Assembly (NCBI GenBank): GCA_963920575.1
Contig: OY986972.1
Location: 11,358,010-11,422,009 of the forward strand
Source: Narthecium ossifragum
Lineage: Eukaryota; Streptophyta; Magnoliopsida; Dioscoreales; Nartheciaceae
Direction: 5' to 3'
Length of the DNA stretch: 64,000 nt
Shown piece by piece: positions 1 to 10,771 of this stretch (position 1 is the stretch's first letter; each line of letters begins with the position of its first letter). The notes beneath the pieces are model-generated. The model saw only the letters and a program-made list of their open reading frames with translations, was not told the origin of the DNA and did not search any database. A program made the position numbers and the translations under genes.

Positions 1-3000
1 CCGGAATCTAACTAACAGCGAAAAATAATGGCGAGAGTTCCCTCTAATCTACTGGTTTCCCTAAGCAATCATCAGGCACCCTCAATTAATTAAAGCAATA
101 CATAAATCTCAAGATAAAAGATTACAAACCCAAAAGTAAAATAAGTCTATAAAACCTCGAAGAGGGGAAATCAAGTTACATACATTTGCGCACTCCCGTA
201 GGAGACTAACTATACAACGGGTTCGACTAAAAGATCACTGCTCCTCATACACCGCCAGACGCCGTCGCGCCGCCAAATGCCTGCACCTGCAAAACACAGT
301 CCAGGTAGGAATGAGCAACAAAGCTCAGCAGAAGGAAGAGGGAAACATAACAGTGTCACCCTCAAGCAAAGCCTGGGTGTATACAGGGGCCCCATAACCC
401 CATCGCATGTCCCTGAAGGGCCTTAGTCATGGTCTTCCAGCCGAACTAGTCACATACTAGGTTTCCCTCAGCGAGGCGGGAAACCAGTACTGCTAGAAGG
501 GAATCGACATCGCTGAGTAGGCACACCCTTTACTCAAGAGACAAGAGAACCGGACACCGACTACACCTAAGAACCCGGCTCGATACCAGAACGACCTCTG
601 AAACCTCGATCAACAAGGGTTCAAGTCATCTAGGCCTATCATTGAATTCGACTTAACACAACCATTCAACCCTGGACCAAGCTACCTAGCCCCGGTCCTA
701 AGGATAGAGTCCGAGCTTCCAAAACCTCGAGACGATGACACCACAGGTCACCCACGCCCTAACCTTATGCAGCTAATGTACAATCAAATGTATGCTATGA
801 ACACACGCATAAAGATAAGTAGGCGTGCAACACATGTGATAATAATAAATCATGGTCTGGGCTCGACGCTCTGCCGACCCCGGGTGGTGAACAGGTAAAA
901 GGCCATGGAACTGCTATAGTGGTAACACACCAACTGCCAACCAGCTCAAAGAAACAACCAACCACGGGAAGCAACCCCGGCCAACACTGCTAACAATGCA
1001 ACATATCATATGCTCTCAGCGCATGCCGGCATACGAGGCTAAGGAGAGCAATAGGGCGACCAGCCAGTTTATTCTACACATCCCGGGAGTCATTACTCTC
1101 CCGGTTCACCACTACCCCTCATTATGGGGCTAACATGCTCAAATGTATGTACAAGGTATAAAACGGTAAAGAAAACCGTACATATAAAGCCCTGCGGGCA
1201 AAAGCCGACGAAAACACCTCCCTGCCACTTGATGTGCTGTCGCAGGCACTCAAAAATAAAACCAATACTCTTTAAGATAAATGTAGTAGTGCGAGTACGA
1301 GTCGATCCCACGAAGAGTGTTTAGCCTAGTTTTGTGCTTAGTGAACAAAGATGGGGGGTTTTGAGTAAAACGAAAACAATAAAGAAACAATCTAAAGTGA
1401 TCGAATTGAATCAAGAGAACAAACCTTGGTTTGAGTCAACATCCACCATCGGAATCCAACAACTAATCATTGATGCGAGTATCAATCAATTCATACCATG
1501 AATATTCACCGTTCGAATTAAATTCGAATCTCTCCTCGATCATAGTCAATTAGAAACAAGCGATCTAATCAACCCTAACTACTAAACAACCTAAGACATG
1601 CGCTGTAGATTTAATCTAGTAGCAGCCTTAAGAATAGGGAGATTGATGAAGCTAAACAACACAAGCACAAGCGGTTGTATTTAATCTAGTCGAATATTCT
1701 TCCTAAGATCTATTAATCTCTGAAACGCAGTAAATCAATAGATCTCAGTTGCTTCGCAGATTAGAGGGATCAAACAATTACGGATTTGATATCCAACCTA
1801 GCATTAGATCGTAATGAATAATAAACTAGTAGGCCTCCTAGCAATTAGACAAGACAATCATGAATATTTAATCTCAAAAGAACATTCAATACTCAAGTAT
1901 AAACTGAACAATAAAAATAGATTAGATCTCACAGTTTCATTGATTCCGAGGTTTCAGTTTCCTCGACCAAGAATTAAGATTTAGCCACGCAAGGCCATCA
2001 AGAATAATCCAATCCTTTAAAGAAGAAAAAAGAACCCTAGAAATATCAAAGAAATAGAAAGGAGCAGCCAAAAACCTCTAGAATTCGCCCCCCCCTTAAT
2101 CCCTAAAAAGAACCCTATTTGTAGCCCATAAGTTTCCTATCCTCGGATTTGATCTGAACCGTTGAATTTCTTCACTGGGAAAGTAGGATCGATCCCTCTA
2201 TGGGTGTCAGATCGATCCTTCTCATCGAAATCTTTAATTTCTGGCTACACCCGAGTCGAATCGATCTTACCAGGGGTGTCGGATCGATCTTCTAAGTAGG
2301 ATGGATAGTGGGATCGATCGGACTGTGTACAGCTGAAAAGTATGCGTTCTGTCAGGTTTCTGCATAGACCGATCGATCCTATTAGGGAGACGGATCGATC
2401 AGACTTTCCAGAGTATTTACTATTTTGCCATCCAGACGGCGCCATTGGTACAAAAATCGCCGTAACTTCCTCTAGGAAACTCGGAATCACGAACCGTAAA
2501 ATTCTTCAGAAACTAGACTTCAAGAGATTTCCAACCATATATGGTACATCATTTGGTTCTTCATCAGCAAGTATTGTTTAATTTTTAAAGTTGATCCAAA
2601 TACTCTTTACAGCTTCTTTTTGTACTTAAGGATTTCAATTGCATCCTAAATCAAAATATAAGAATAATGAGTGTATTTAGGTACCAAATAAGCACATGAG
2701 AATAAGTATTAAGGGATAAAAATATAACATTATGCATCATCATCACCACTAAAAGGATCGATCCTTCTCCACCAGAAGATCGATCATGCACGGACCAGGC
2801 ATGACGCCCCAAGAATGATTGATCATTTCCTCAAAAAAGATCGATCTTCATGGGTTCTCCGGCTAACCGGAGAAGGCGAATACCGCTGAAAAACTCTATC
2901 AAAGCTCACAAAACTCTAGGACCTAGTAGTACGAAGGACCATGAGTCCAAAACCGGTACTTGCACTGAAAATCAACAAGCATGCATGGAGATCTACTCAA

Positions 3001-3569
3001 AACAATCACATGCAAGCTCAAAACTCACAAAACCAGAAAACAAGTAGGTAGCATCCCTACCTAGACTAGAGCAGCTTCAATCTGCGCTACTGAGCCTAGG
3101 ATCGTCCAAAATCTCATCCAAAATCTCGCCAGAGCTCAAGAATGGCGGATTTCAAAAGGAGAAAAAAGAAGACGGTTGCATCCGTTTTATAGACGGACAA
3201 ACCGACTTATGAATGATCGATCTTTCCTGAAGGTGGCACTGACCTTCTGGCACAAAATGATCGATTTTCTTAGCAAGAAAAAATCGATCCTTTTGTGTAG
3301 AAAGCTAGACTTGGGCTAGAACACAAGCCAAGCTCGGATCTTCCGATCCCGGGTTCACTTAACCATTCTAGACAAACATTAACACAAACACGGTCAGTGT
3401 GTGCATACGCGGGTGTGAAACAAACCGACATAGCGTAATTTACCAAATTACCCTTGCGACCCACAAAACAAGGCGAGCAACCGGATCGCGCACTCGACGC
3501 GAAACAAGCAAATGAGCCACGGGCCCGATCCAGCCGGTCGACCCAGGAGTAGAGGGACATGTCCTCACA
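1..3569 (-). mobile_element. LTR of TGTGAGGACC superfamily, split by a nested LTR
   Basis: Minus-strand LTR whose first bases (TGTGAGGAC on the minus strand) lie at 3569. Its far end lies just left of the window, since base 1 aligns about 45 bases inside the end of the related LTR at 47769. It shares landmarks with the other copies: a CA-rich leader near 3430 (GTGTGAAACAAACCGACA), GATCGATC palindromes at 2755-2850 and 3210-3290, and the GCAGG-TGCAGG block near 285. Bases 1230-2745 are a separate LTR inserted later. Whether this is a solo LTR or part of a full element cannot be told from here. Confidence 0.85.
1230..2745 (-). mobile_element. Solo LTR (TGATGATG...CAGCACATCA family), nested
   Basis: A 1516-bp LTR on the minus strand, beginning TGATGATGATGC and ending CAGCACATCA. 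It is flanked by a perfect 5-bp target duplication, CCACT at 1225-1229 and 2746-2750, so it is a complete solo LTR. The duplication rejoins the host LTR exactly. The closest relative is the plus-strand LTR at 10772-12312. It carries a cluster of seven GATCGATC-type palindromes at about 2188-2400 and the block GTGCGAGTACGAGTCGATCC near its 3' end. Confidence 0.93.
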
Positions 3570-3876
3570 TATTTAGCTGGGTCAGGCTCTCTAGAATCAG
3601 TTGGATCATAATCAGGTGGAAGAAGAGGGTCGTCTCGGGACGACCGACTGATTGTCGGATCGGGCGATCGATCGTCCGAACTGATAGGTTCACCAATTTG
3701 ATTATCTATGATTTTTCCACTTCTAAGGGTCATAACAGCTTTTGCACTCTCAAAGTTCTGTCCTTCTACATAATGCTGACCACTATGGTTGGTCACAGGT
3801 TGACTTGGCAAGTGACCTTCCTCTCTCATAGAATTACATCGGTTCACTATTCTAGATATATAATTTTGCATTTTGG
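3570..3876 (-). pseudogene. Gag fragment of an Athila/Tat-type retrotransposon
   Basis: A minus-strand reading frame of about 100 residues contains AVMTLRSGKI, the short motif that marks the gag-pol linker of plant Athila/Tat Ty3-gypsy elements (usually ITLRSGK). It is followed by an acidic, proline-rich stretch. Both ends are cut by LTR sequence: LTR bases start at 3569 on one side and at about 3877 on the other. No zinc knuckle or protease is attached. It is a scrap left by nested insertion or deletion. Confidence 0.7.
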
Positions 3877-4777
3877 ATCGATCGGAAAACGCGCCGCAAA
3901 CCGACTGTTCTTCAAGAACAGCAGAAACCGGAAAAATCCGAAATTAAACATGCATAAATCCTACTAAAATCTCAACCAAAGTTCATGAAACTTAAACCAG
4001 AAATTATACCAAGCAATATGCATCCAACAACACAAATACAACAAGATCTAACGGCTAGATTAAGAGAAACCCAGTAAACAACTCTCGTAGGTAGAAAACC
4101 TACCGGAAACGCTAATCCTCGGCTGATTCTCCGCTAAATGGCCGCTAACTAAGCAACTAAACCACGCCAGGGATCTTCCTCACGCCGCCACGGATCCAAC
4201 GAGTCTTCAAGCTCCCAAAACGGTGGCCAGAGGAGGGAGAAAGGAGGAGAAGAAGAAGGTTGCCGGAAGGAACAGAGGAAACAGAACCGCGGGAAGAAGA
4301 AGAAGGAAGGAAGAAGAAAGACAAGAGAAGAGGAGGAAGAGAAGATGAAGAAGAAGGGGAAGGTCGGGGAAGGAGGGGAAATGGGGAAGGACATGAGAGG
4401 AAGTCGTCTCTCCTCTGACAGCGTTTTGGGAGCAACTTTCTGGCATAGAAGGATCGATCTTCTTAGCAAGAAAGATCGATCTTCCATAAAGGAAGATCGA
4501 TCTTCTATAAAGGAAGATCGATCTTCTATAAAGGAAGATCAATCCCCTTTGCCCAGAAAGCCAAACTTGGGCTAAAACACAAGCCCAAGCCCGGATCTTT
4601 CGATCCCGAGTCCACCTAACCATTCTAATCAAACACGTTAAACAAGGTCAGTTTGTGGATTCGCGGGTGTGAAACAAACCGACAAGGTGCAATTTACCAA
4701 ATTGCCCTTGTGGTCCACAATGAGCCTCGGGCCCGACCCAGGCAGTCGACTCAGGAATGGAGGGATAGGTCCTCACA
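3877..4777 (-). mobile_element. 3' LTR fragment of the 3877-9390 chromovirus
   Basis: Starts on the minus strand at 4777 with TGTGAGGACCTATCC, next to the integrase/chromodomain end and the purine tract expected of a 3' LTR. It breaks off at about 3877, next to the gag fragment. It contains four or five GATCGATC palindromes in near-tandem units of about 22 bp at 4450-4545, a pyrimidine-rich leader (4220-4340), and the conserved inverted repeat CTGTTCTTCAAGAACAG at 3905-3921. It is nearly identical to the LTR piece at 8320-9390. Confidence 0.85.
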
Positions 4778-4851
4778 TCCTAATACCCTTAAAGGAAATC
4801 TCGTCCCGAGATTCGATAAAGGTAGAGCTCGGAAACAGAAAAATAGTTACA

Positions 4852-5333
4852 CTAGAAGACAGGACAAGAGGTACCTCGAGATGAAAACAATTGTGGAAAC
4901 TCCTGCCTCATGCGCGCCTCGCGCTCCCAGGTCATCTCCTTGGCGCCTCTGTGCCTCCGCAGTACCTTGACCAAGGGAATCGTCTTGCCCCGCAAGACCT
5001 GATCCCTCCGGTCAAGTACTCGAACTGGCTGCTCGATGAACGTCGTGTCTGCCTCAAGCTCGATGTCATCCACCCTGATGACATGAGACGGATCTGGGTG
5101 ATACTTCCTCAGCATCGACACATGGAACGTTGGATGCACAACTGACATGTGCTGAGAAAGATCCAGGCGGTAAGCTACCTCGCCAATCCTCTCTAGGATC
5201 TCAAACGGCCCGACAAACCTCGGCGCCAACTTACTACCCCTGCCAAACCTGACGGACCCTCTGTATGGCGATGCTCACAGGAACCCCTGCCGCGGACTGC
5301 AAACTCTAACGGTCATCGCCTCTGATCTGCATA
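4852..5333 (-). pseudogene. Chromovirus integrase C-terminus and chromodomain
   Basis: Minus-strand frame of 125 residues (5229-4852) plus upstream bases to the insertion at 5338. It contains the GPFEILERIG beta-strand block of Ty3-gypsy integrase C-termini, then FHVSMLRKYHPDP, then PVRVLDRRDQVLRGK. The last is the group II chromodomain type of Tekay/Del chromoviruses, usually read as a chromatin-targeting module. It is separated from the rest of the integrase by the solo LTR at 5339-7141. A fair match to the same region at 50040-50400 supports the frame. Confidence 0.85.
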
Positions 5334-5338
5334 ACTCC

Positions 5339-7141
5339 TGTGAGGACCCGTACCTCCAACCTGGTCCGACCGCGTTAGGTCGAGGGTCTGGGTTTGTGGC
5401 TTGGCCCGGTTGGCCTTGGGATGCGATCGGTTGATCGCATCGCTGTTTTTGACCCCAGTGGCATTTTGGTAAATATGCTCCCTGGTGGTCAGTTTCACAC
5501 CCGCGTTGCACACATGGCCTTTGATTGATGTATGTGTTTGATTAGAACCTTTAGGGCGCTTTCGATCGGAAGATCGGAGCTCGATCGGGAGAGATCGAAT
5601 CGGACGGTTGGGATGGATTCCAGCTTTCTATTTAAACCCTTTCCTTTCTCTCTCTCCTTTCTTTTCTTCTCCTCCGGCCTTTCTTTCTCTCTTCTCCCTC
5701 TCTCCTTCGGCTGAGCTAGGGCACCGGAGGCATGGCTTTCGAGGAGCGGCTTCCGGCGATCGAAGTTGGGGGATGCGTGGAGGAGCTGCCCTATCTCTTC
5801 AAGTAGGTGTTTCTACCTCGATCTTTGGATCGGGTTCTCCTAGGATAGGTTTATTGTATTTTCGATATAGGAGTACTTCTTAGAATGTTGTGTAAGTCTT
5901 TGTACATGTGTGATTGTAGTTCAATGCTTGGTTGGATGCTTAACCATTAATTAGCTATGAGTGCTAGTTAATGAGGAATTGTGAAACCTTAGCCTGTTGC
6001 CGGCGAGTGCCGAGGGCTATTGTATAAGTGTGGCCAGTTACCTGCGGGGTAACTGTGGAACCTTAGTCTGTCAGGTGCAAGAGAGCACTAAAGACTATTG
6101 TATATCTGTATTCATGCTTTGCTCAGATGTTTGTATGGTTAGCATAGTTTATTCTGTATTTGAGGCCTTTGCTATGCTTACCCTTTTGGCTAGCTATAAC
6201 CTATGCCTAGCCCTGTATGATTAATGACATCTTGTTGCATGCTTATATCTTGTTATCTGTGCCTGAGCATTGCATGCATCTTGATTGCATTAGAGGCATA
6301 TGAGGTTAGGCGGGCGATGGGTTGATCGCCGATCCGAGGCTCTCGGGTAGCTTGGATCTAGCCATTAGGACCGCGACTGGGTAGTCAGGATTAGGGTGTG
6401 ATTGTTGATCATAATCTCTTGTTATTGAGGATGCACGCTAGTTGACTCTGATCATTGTTTGAGATTTAGAGGTCGTGTTGGTCTTCCAAGGCCAAGTGCT
6501 AAGGATGGTTGCCGGTGCCCCTGACATGGTCCCCAGGCAGTGGCTTCCTGCTGGGTAAGGGTGATCCTACTGGTTCTGGTTCTCTGTTTCCTCCCAGCGT
6601 GTTTGGAGAATGTGTCCCAGCGTGGTCGATTGAGAAGAGTAGGAGCCTTGGGGTAGTCGGCAGGGGTTGTGGAACCCCGTGGCATTCCTTAGACTTGTGC
6701 GGGGAGACAACACTGTTGTTGTTTTCCTCCCTTCAGTGTGCCGTAGAGTAGAACCCTACTGAGCTTATCGCTCACTCCTACCCGGGCTGCGTTTGCAGGT
6801 GCAGGCGCCAGCTCTTCTTCAGTAGAGCCGGCGGGATCAGCTTTGGCGGCGCGACTACATCCAGAGGTACTTGAGGTTGCTGGAGGATTACCTATTGTAC
6901 TTTGGCAGTTTTGTAAATTATGTATATTTTGAGGAATTTTGGGATGTATGTATTATATTCTTTCATTGGAAGATCTTGTAATAGTACAACTGATGTTATA
7001 TGAATTGAATATATGTTTACCTCTGGATTGTAAATTGTAGTTTTTATATAATTCCGCTTGTATCGCGCCACTTGGAGATGAATAGTGTAGGTTTCCCCTC
7101 ACGCCTCGGCTCGGATGGGTTTTCTGGGTCGGGGTGTGACA
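5339..7141 (+). mobile_element. Solo LTR, TGTGAGGACC superfamily, inside integrase
   Basis: An 1803-bp LTR beginning TGTGAGGACCCG and ending GTCGGGGTGTGACA. A perfect 5-bp duplication, ACTCC at 5334-5338 and 7142-7146, flanks it. Removing one copy restores the integrase sequence seen intact near 50440. A probable promoter lies at 5627-5634 (CTATTTAAA), followed by a pyrimidine-rich leader. A possible splice donor follows near 5803 (CAAG/TAGGTG), and the conserved acceptor-like TTTGCAG/GTGCAGG lies near 6793. Confidence 0.96.
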
Positions 7142-7560
7142 ACTCCTCTGCCGGTTGTGAGCTGTCAGAAGTCTCTGCCTGATATGCACTAACCTCTCTG
7201 ACGACCGGCTGACGATGCCTGGACCGGTGAGTGAAGCCTCTCCAACCTCTGTCCAGTACATTGGGGAACGACACGGCCTACCATACAACGCCTCGGAAGG
7301 TGCTACTCCAAGACTGGACTAATAGCTGTTGTTGTAGGCGAACTTCACCAAGGAAACGTGCTCCTCCCAGCTGCCTCTGGCGTCGAGGACACATGCTCTC
7401 AGTATGTCCACTAAGATATGGATTGTCCGCTCTGACTGCTTGTATGTCTGCGGATGAAAAGCCGTACTGAAAGTCAGGAGTGTGCCAACTACCTCTTGAA
7501 AGCCTCGCCAGAACCTGCTGGTAAACCTGGGGTCACGGTCTGACGCGATAGAAACTAGAT
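7142..7560 (-). pseudogene. Chromovirus integrase core fragment
   Basis: Minus strand. It contains SDRDPRFTSRFWRGFQE (the second catalytic Asp region), then FHPQTYKQSERTI (normally FHPQTDGQSERTI, with the catalytic Glu downstream), then SLVKFAYNNSY. The sequence before SDRDPRF jumps straight from an N-terminal segment (GLGFRGRVAVLADL), so about 150 residues, including the first catalytic Asp, are missing. The frame is interrupted at 7142 by the solo LTR and continues at 5333. Confidence 0.83.
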
Positions 7561-8320
7561 CTGCTAGAACCGCTACTCTGCCTCTGAACCCTAGCCCTCC
7601 GTCTAACGATACTGTCCAGTCCCCGTCTGCGCCCTGCGTAGAGGATGCTGCTAGATCCCCGATCCTCAAACTCAAGCCCCAACTGGCCCGCTGTCTCTAG
7701 AGCCTGCCGCGCTGACAACCCAACAACTGTTGCTCTGGTGTCTCTCACCTGCTGTCTGCTGGTACTGCGGTGGCGGCTGGTACAGCTGAACGGTGTCCGG
7801 CTGCTCACGCTCCGGGAGGGCAAACACACGCCCTCGTTGGCCACCTCCAACTCTGGAGCGGCTCGGTCCAGCCCCTGATCCGCGCCCACCACTGCTCCCC
7901 TGCCAAGCACTGGACCCTCCGCTTCTACTGCCCTGTGGCTCAGCGCCCCGCGCTCCTCGCAGGTGACAGTCTCTACGGAAAGTGTCCCAGCTACCCGCAC
8001 TGGAAACACGTGACTGGCGCGCCACCATGCTGCTGACCCTGGCCTCCCCCTGACGGAGGGTGCCTAGACGGCCCGGCTGTTAGGAGAAACTGGCCTGCTG
8101 CACTCGGCAACTGTGGCTGGAACTGCTGTGGGCACTGCGACTGTTGCTGGAAGTATCGCTGACGCCGCTGCTGGCCTCTGCCGAATCCCCCTCTGAACTG
8201 GGGCCTCTGCTACTGTGAGCTGGTGGAGACTGCCGGTGGAACTGCCCGACGTCTCTCATCCTGCAACTGCGCCTCCACAACTAAGGCGCAGTTCAGAACT
8301 GCTGACTGCGCCTCCCAAAT
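7560..8320 (-). pseudogene. Chromovirus gag C-terminal fragment
   Basis: Minus strand, several frames. It shows a degraded zinc knuckle near 8000 (TCFQCG-stop-LGHF, from CX2CX4HX4C) followed by the RGRVFALPEREQPDTVQ linker. That linker matches GGVYALPDRQYPDAVQ in the plus-strand gag at 63250. A low-complexity Ser/Gln/Arg region precedes it. The segment is joined directly to post-RNase H sequence (RATVVGLSARQ), so the middle of pol has been deleted. Confidence 0.72.
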
Positions 8321-9390
8321 TCTAGAAACATCCAACGGCTGGATTAACGGGAAAACACTAATCAAAACCGCTAATCAAAACCAACTTACCAACGCTTGCT
8401 GCAACGCAGCCCACCCGTACGAAAACCATAACAAATCGTAGAAAAATCAGAAAATTATGAAATAAGTTGGGTCTGAGAGTAGATTCAAGGATCTACAAGT
8501 CTTATTCTCATCACAACCCAAGAACATACACGTACCGATCGAAAAATGCGCCACAAACCGGCTGTTCTTCAAGAACAGCAGAAACCGGAAAAATCCGAGA
8601 TTAAACATGCATAAATCCTATTAAAATCTCAACCAAAGTTCATGAAACTTAAACCAAAAATTATACCAAGTAATATGCATCCAACAACACAAATACAGCA
8701 AGATCTAACGGCTAGATTAAGAGAAACCCATTAAACAACTCTCGTAGGTAGAAAACCTATCAGAAACGCTAATCCTCGGCTGATTCTCCACTAAACGGCC
8801 GCTAACCAAGCAACTAAATCACACCAGGGATCTTCCTCACGCCGCCACAGATCCAACGAGCCTTCAAGCTCCCAAAACGGTGGCCGGAGGAGGGAGAAAG
8901 GAGGAGAAGAAGAAGGTTGCCGGAAGGAACAGAGGAAACAAAACTGCGGGAAGAAGAAGGAAGGAAGAAGAAAGAGAAGAGAAGAGGAGGAAGAGAAGAT
9001 GAAGAAGAAGGGGAAGGCCGGGGAAGGAGAGGAGAGGAAGTCATCTCTCCTCTAACAGCGGAGAGCGACGGCCACGACGACCGTCCTTTCCAAGATCAAC
9101 TGCCTCGACTTTCTGGCATAGAAGGATCGATCTTCTTTGCAAGAAAGATCGATCTTCTATGCCCAGAAAGCCAAACTTGGGCTAAAACACAAGCCCAAGC
9201 CCGGATCTTCCGATCCCGGATCCACCTAACCATTCTAATCAAATACTAACACAAACAAGGTCAGTGTGTGCATTCGCGGGTGTGAAACAAACCGACAACG
9301 CGCAATTTACCAAATTGCCCTTGTGGTCCACAACGAGCCACGGGCCCAACCCAGGCGGTCGACCCAGGAATGGAGGGACAGATCCTCACA
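8320..9390 (-). mobile_element. 5' LTR fragment of the 3877-9390 chromovirus
   Basis: The minus-strand LTR begins at 9390 (TGTGAGGATCTG) and is cut at about 8320, where gag sequence begins with no primer-binding site between. It is nearly identical to 3877-4777 in the shared part: palindromes at 9122-9155, a GA-rich leader complement at 8880-9040, and the inverted repeat CTGTTCTTCAAGAACAG at 8562-8578. It also matches 49010-49904. The missing 3' half and primer site mean the deletion ran from inside the LTR into gag. Confidence 0.82.
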
Positions 9391-9990
9391 TTTACGTTAG
9401 TCAACAAAGATGAAAATGAATTGACAAAGATGGAAATGAGTCAAGAAAGATAAAAAATGACTTGCTTGTGGCTTACATCAATCATTTTCATCTTTGTCAG
9501 TTGATGTCAGATCATTTTCATCTTTGTCAACTCATTTTCATCTTTTTCAACTCATTTTCATCTTTGTCAGCTCATTTTCATCTTTCTCAGTTGATGTCAA
9601 ATCATCTTCATCTTTGTCAACACATTTTCATCTTTCTCATCTCATTTTCATCTTTCTCAATTTATGTCAGATTATCTTCATATTTGTCGGCTCATTTTCA
9701 TCTTTGTCAGCTAATTTTCATCTTTTTCAGTTGATGTCAGATCATTTTCATCTTTGTCAGCTCATTTTCATCTTTCTCAGTTGATGTCAGATCATTTTCA
9801 TCTTTGTCGGCTCATTTTCATCTTTCTCGGCTCATTTTCATCTTTCTCAGCTCATTTTAATCTTTCTCAGCTCATTTTCATATTTCTCAGTTGATGTCAG
9901 ATCATTTTCATCTTTGTCCATTCATTTTCATCTTTCTCAGTTGATGTCAAATCATTTTCATCTTTGTCAGCTCATCGACGTGGCCGAGGA
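9391..9990. repeat. CATTTTCATCTTTGTCAG minisatellite with inverted head
   Basis: About 500 bp (9478-9985) of tandem 20-21 bp units near TCATTTTCATCTTTGTCAGC. They are grouped into higher-order units of about 50-100 bp by the spacer GTTGATGTCAGA. The first 80 bp (9397-9455) carry the same motif in reverse complement (GACAAAGATGAAAATGA), so the left end could fold onto the array. It lies directly against the 5' LTR end of the neighbouring element. The frames through it are repeat artefacts. Confidence 0.9.
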
Positions 9991-10771
9991 ACACCATGCG
10001 CGCACAGTGCCACCCATGCCCGAAGGTCCTTTTCAGTCTTGGATTCTTTGTTGTCGACGTCATCGTCATTGTACCAATGCCTGCCTCCACGGGGTTGTGG
10101 TGGCATCGGCGCGGCCAAGAAGAAGATGTGGGTGCTGCTCGACCTGGGAGACATTGGCGGGGAGCGGCCGGAATTTTATATAGTTTTCTTTTATTTTTTT
10201 GAATTTTAAAAGCATTATTTAATATATAATATACATTAAATAATGTGAGAAAAGAGTGGTTTTGAGGTTTGGGTTCATCGCCGCCCAACCCACCGAATCG
10301 GTGGTCTCCGACGGCTGATCCACGCCCACCACGATCGGGAGGTTCTTCTTCGGTCGATCTAACGGCGGAGAACTGCGTGCGACGAGAAGCAACGGTGCTT
10401 AAGGCGCCCTCTGTCCATCTTCCGTCGTTTCAAGTCAAACCCAACCAGCGGACAGTTGCTCGCCGAGGACGACGACCGCGAGCAAGGGCGGGCAGCCTGA
10501 CAGTGGATCGTCTCGGGGAATGGTGGAGGACAGGCTGTGAGTCGACGGGAACATGGGATCTGGGGCTGGTCGACACTGGAAGGCCATTGGGTGGTGGGTT
10601 TAGGTGGAGGTGGTGCCGCATCTGGTAGAGGGGATGAACTCGGGCAAGGCTTTCGGTAAGGAGGGCGATCAAACGGCGTCGGGCACTGTCAGAGAAGACG
10701 AAGACGACGAAAGATTGCAATTGACGCCGGAGGAGATGGAGGGACGAGCGACAACTAAGTGTGGGGGAATT
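9991..10771. other. Unassigned segment ending in a polypurine tract
   Basis: GC-rich sequence with no protein family I recognise. A short palindrome lies at about 10212-10246 (CATTATTTAAT ... ATTAAATAATG). The last bases before 10772, AAGTGTGGGGGAATT, look like the polypurine tract that precedes the 3' LTR of Tat/Athila-type elements. The segment may therefore be the leftover internal end of a retrotransposon. Open frames of up to 119 codons here show no motif. Confidence 0.45.

Larger units (their letters stand above)
3877..9390 (-). mobile_element. Deleted Tekay-type chromovirus (minus strand)
   Basis: Read on the minus strand: a 5' LTR piece (9390-8320), degenerate gag (8320-7560), integrase (7560-7142), a solo LTR insertion (7141-5339), integrase C-terminus and chromodomain (5333-4852), a polypurine-rich junction near 4790, and a 3' LTR piece (4777-3877). 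Protease, reverse transcriptase and RNase H are absent. The gag tail joins directly to sequence that follows RNase H in the related element at 50-57 kb. The copy is dead. Its right boundary at 9390 is the start of the 5' LTR. Confidence 0.8.

Noticed and set aside
9462..9784. Repeated HFHLCQL peptides as a repeat protein
   Set aside because: They are the translation of a 20-bp minisatellite next to an LTR, and all three frames give similar repeats.
9478..9985. CRISPR-like regular repeats
   Set aside because: Units are contiguous with no unique spacers, and the genome is a plant's.
10269..10628. A 119-codon plus-strand ORF
   Set aside because: It lies in an unassigned GC-rich piece just ahead of a polypurine tract, has an overlapping minus frame, and shows no domain.
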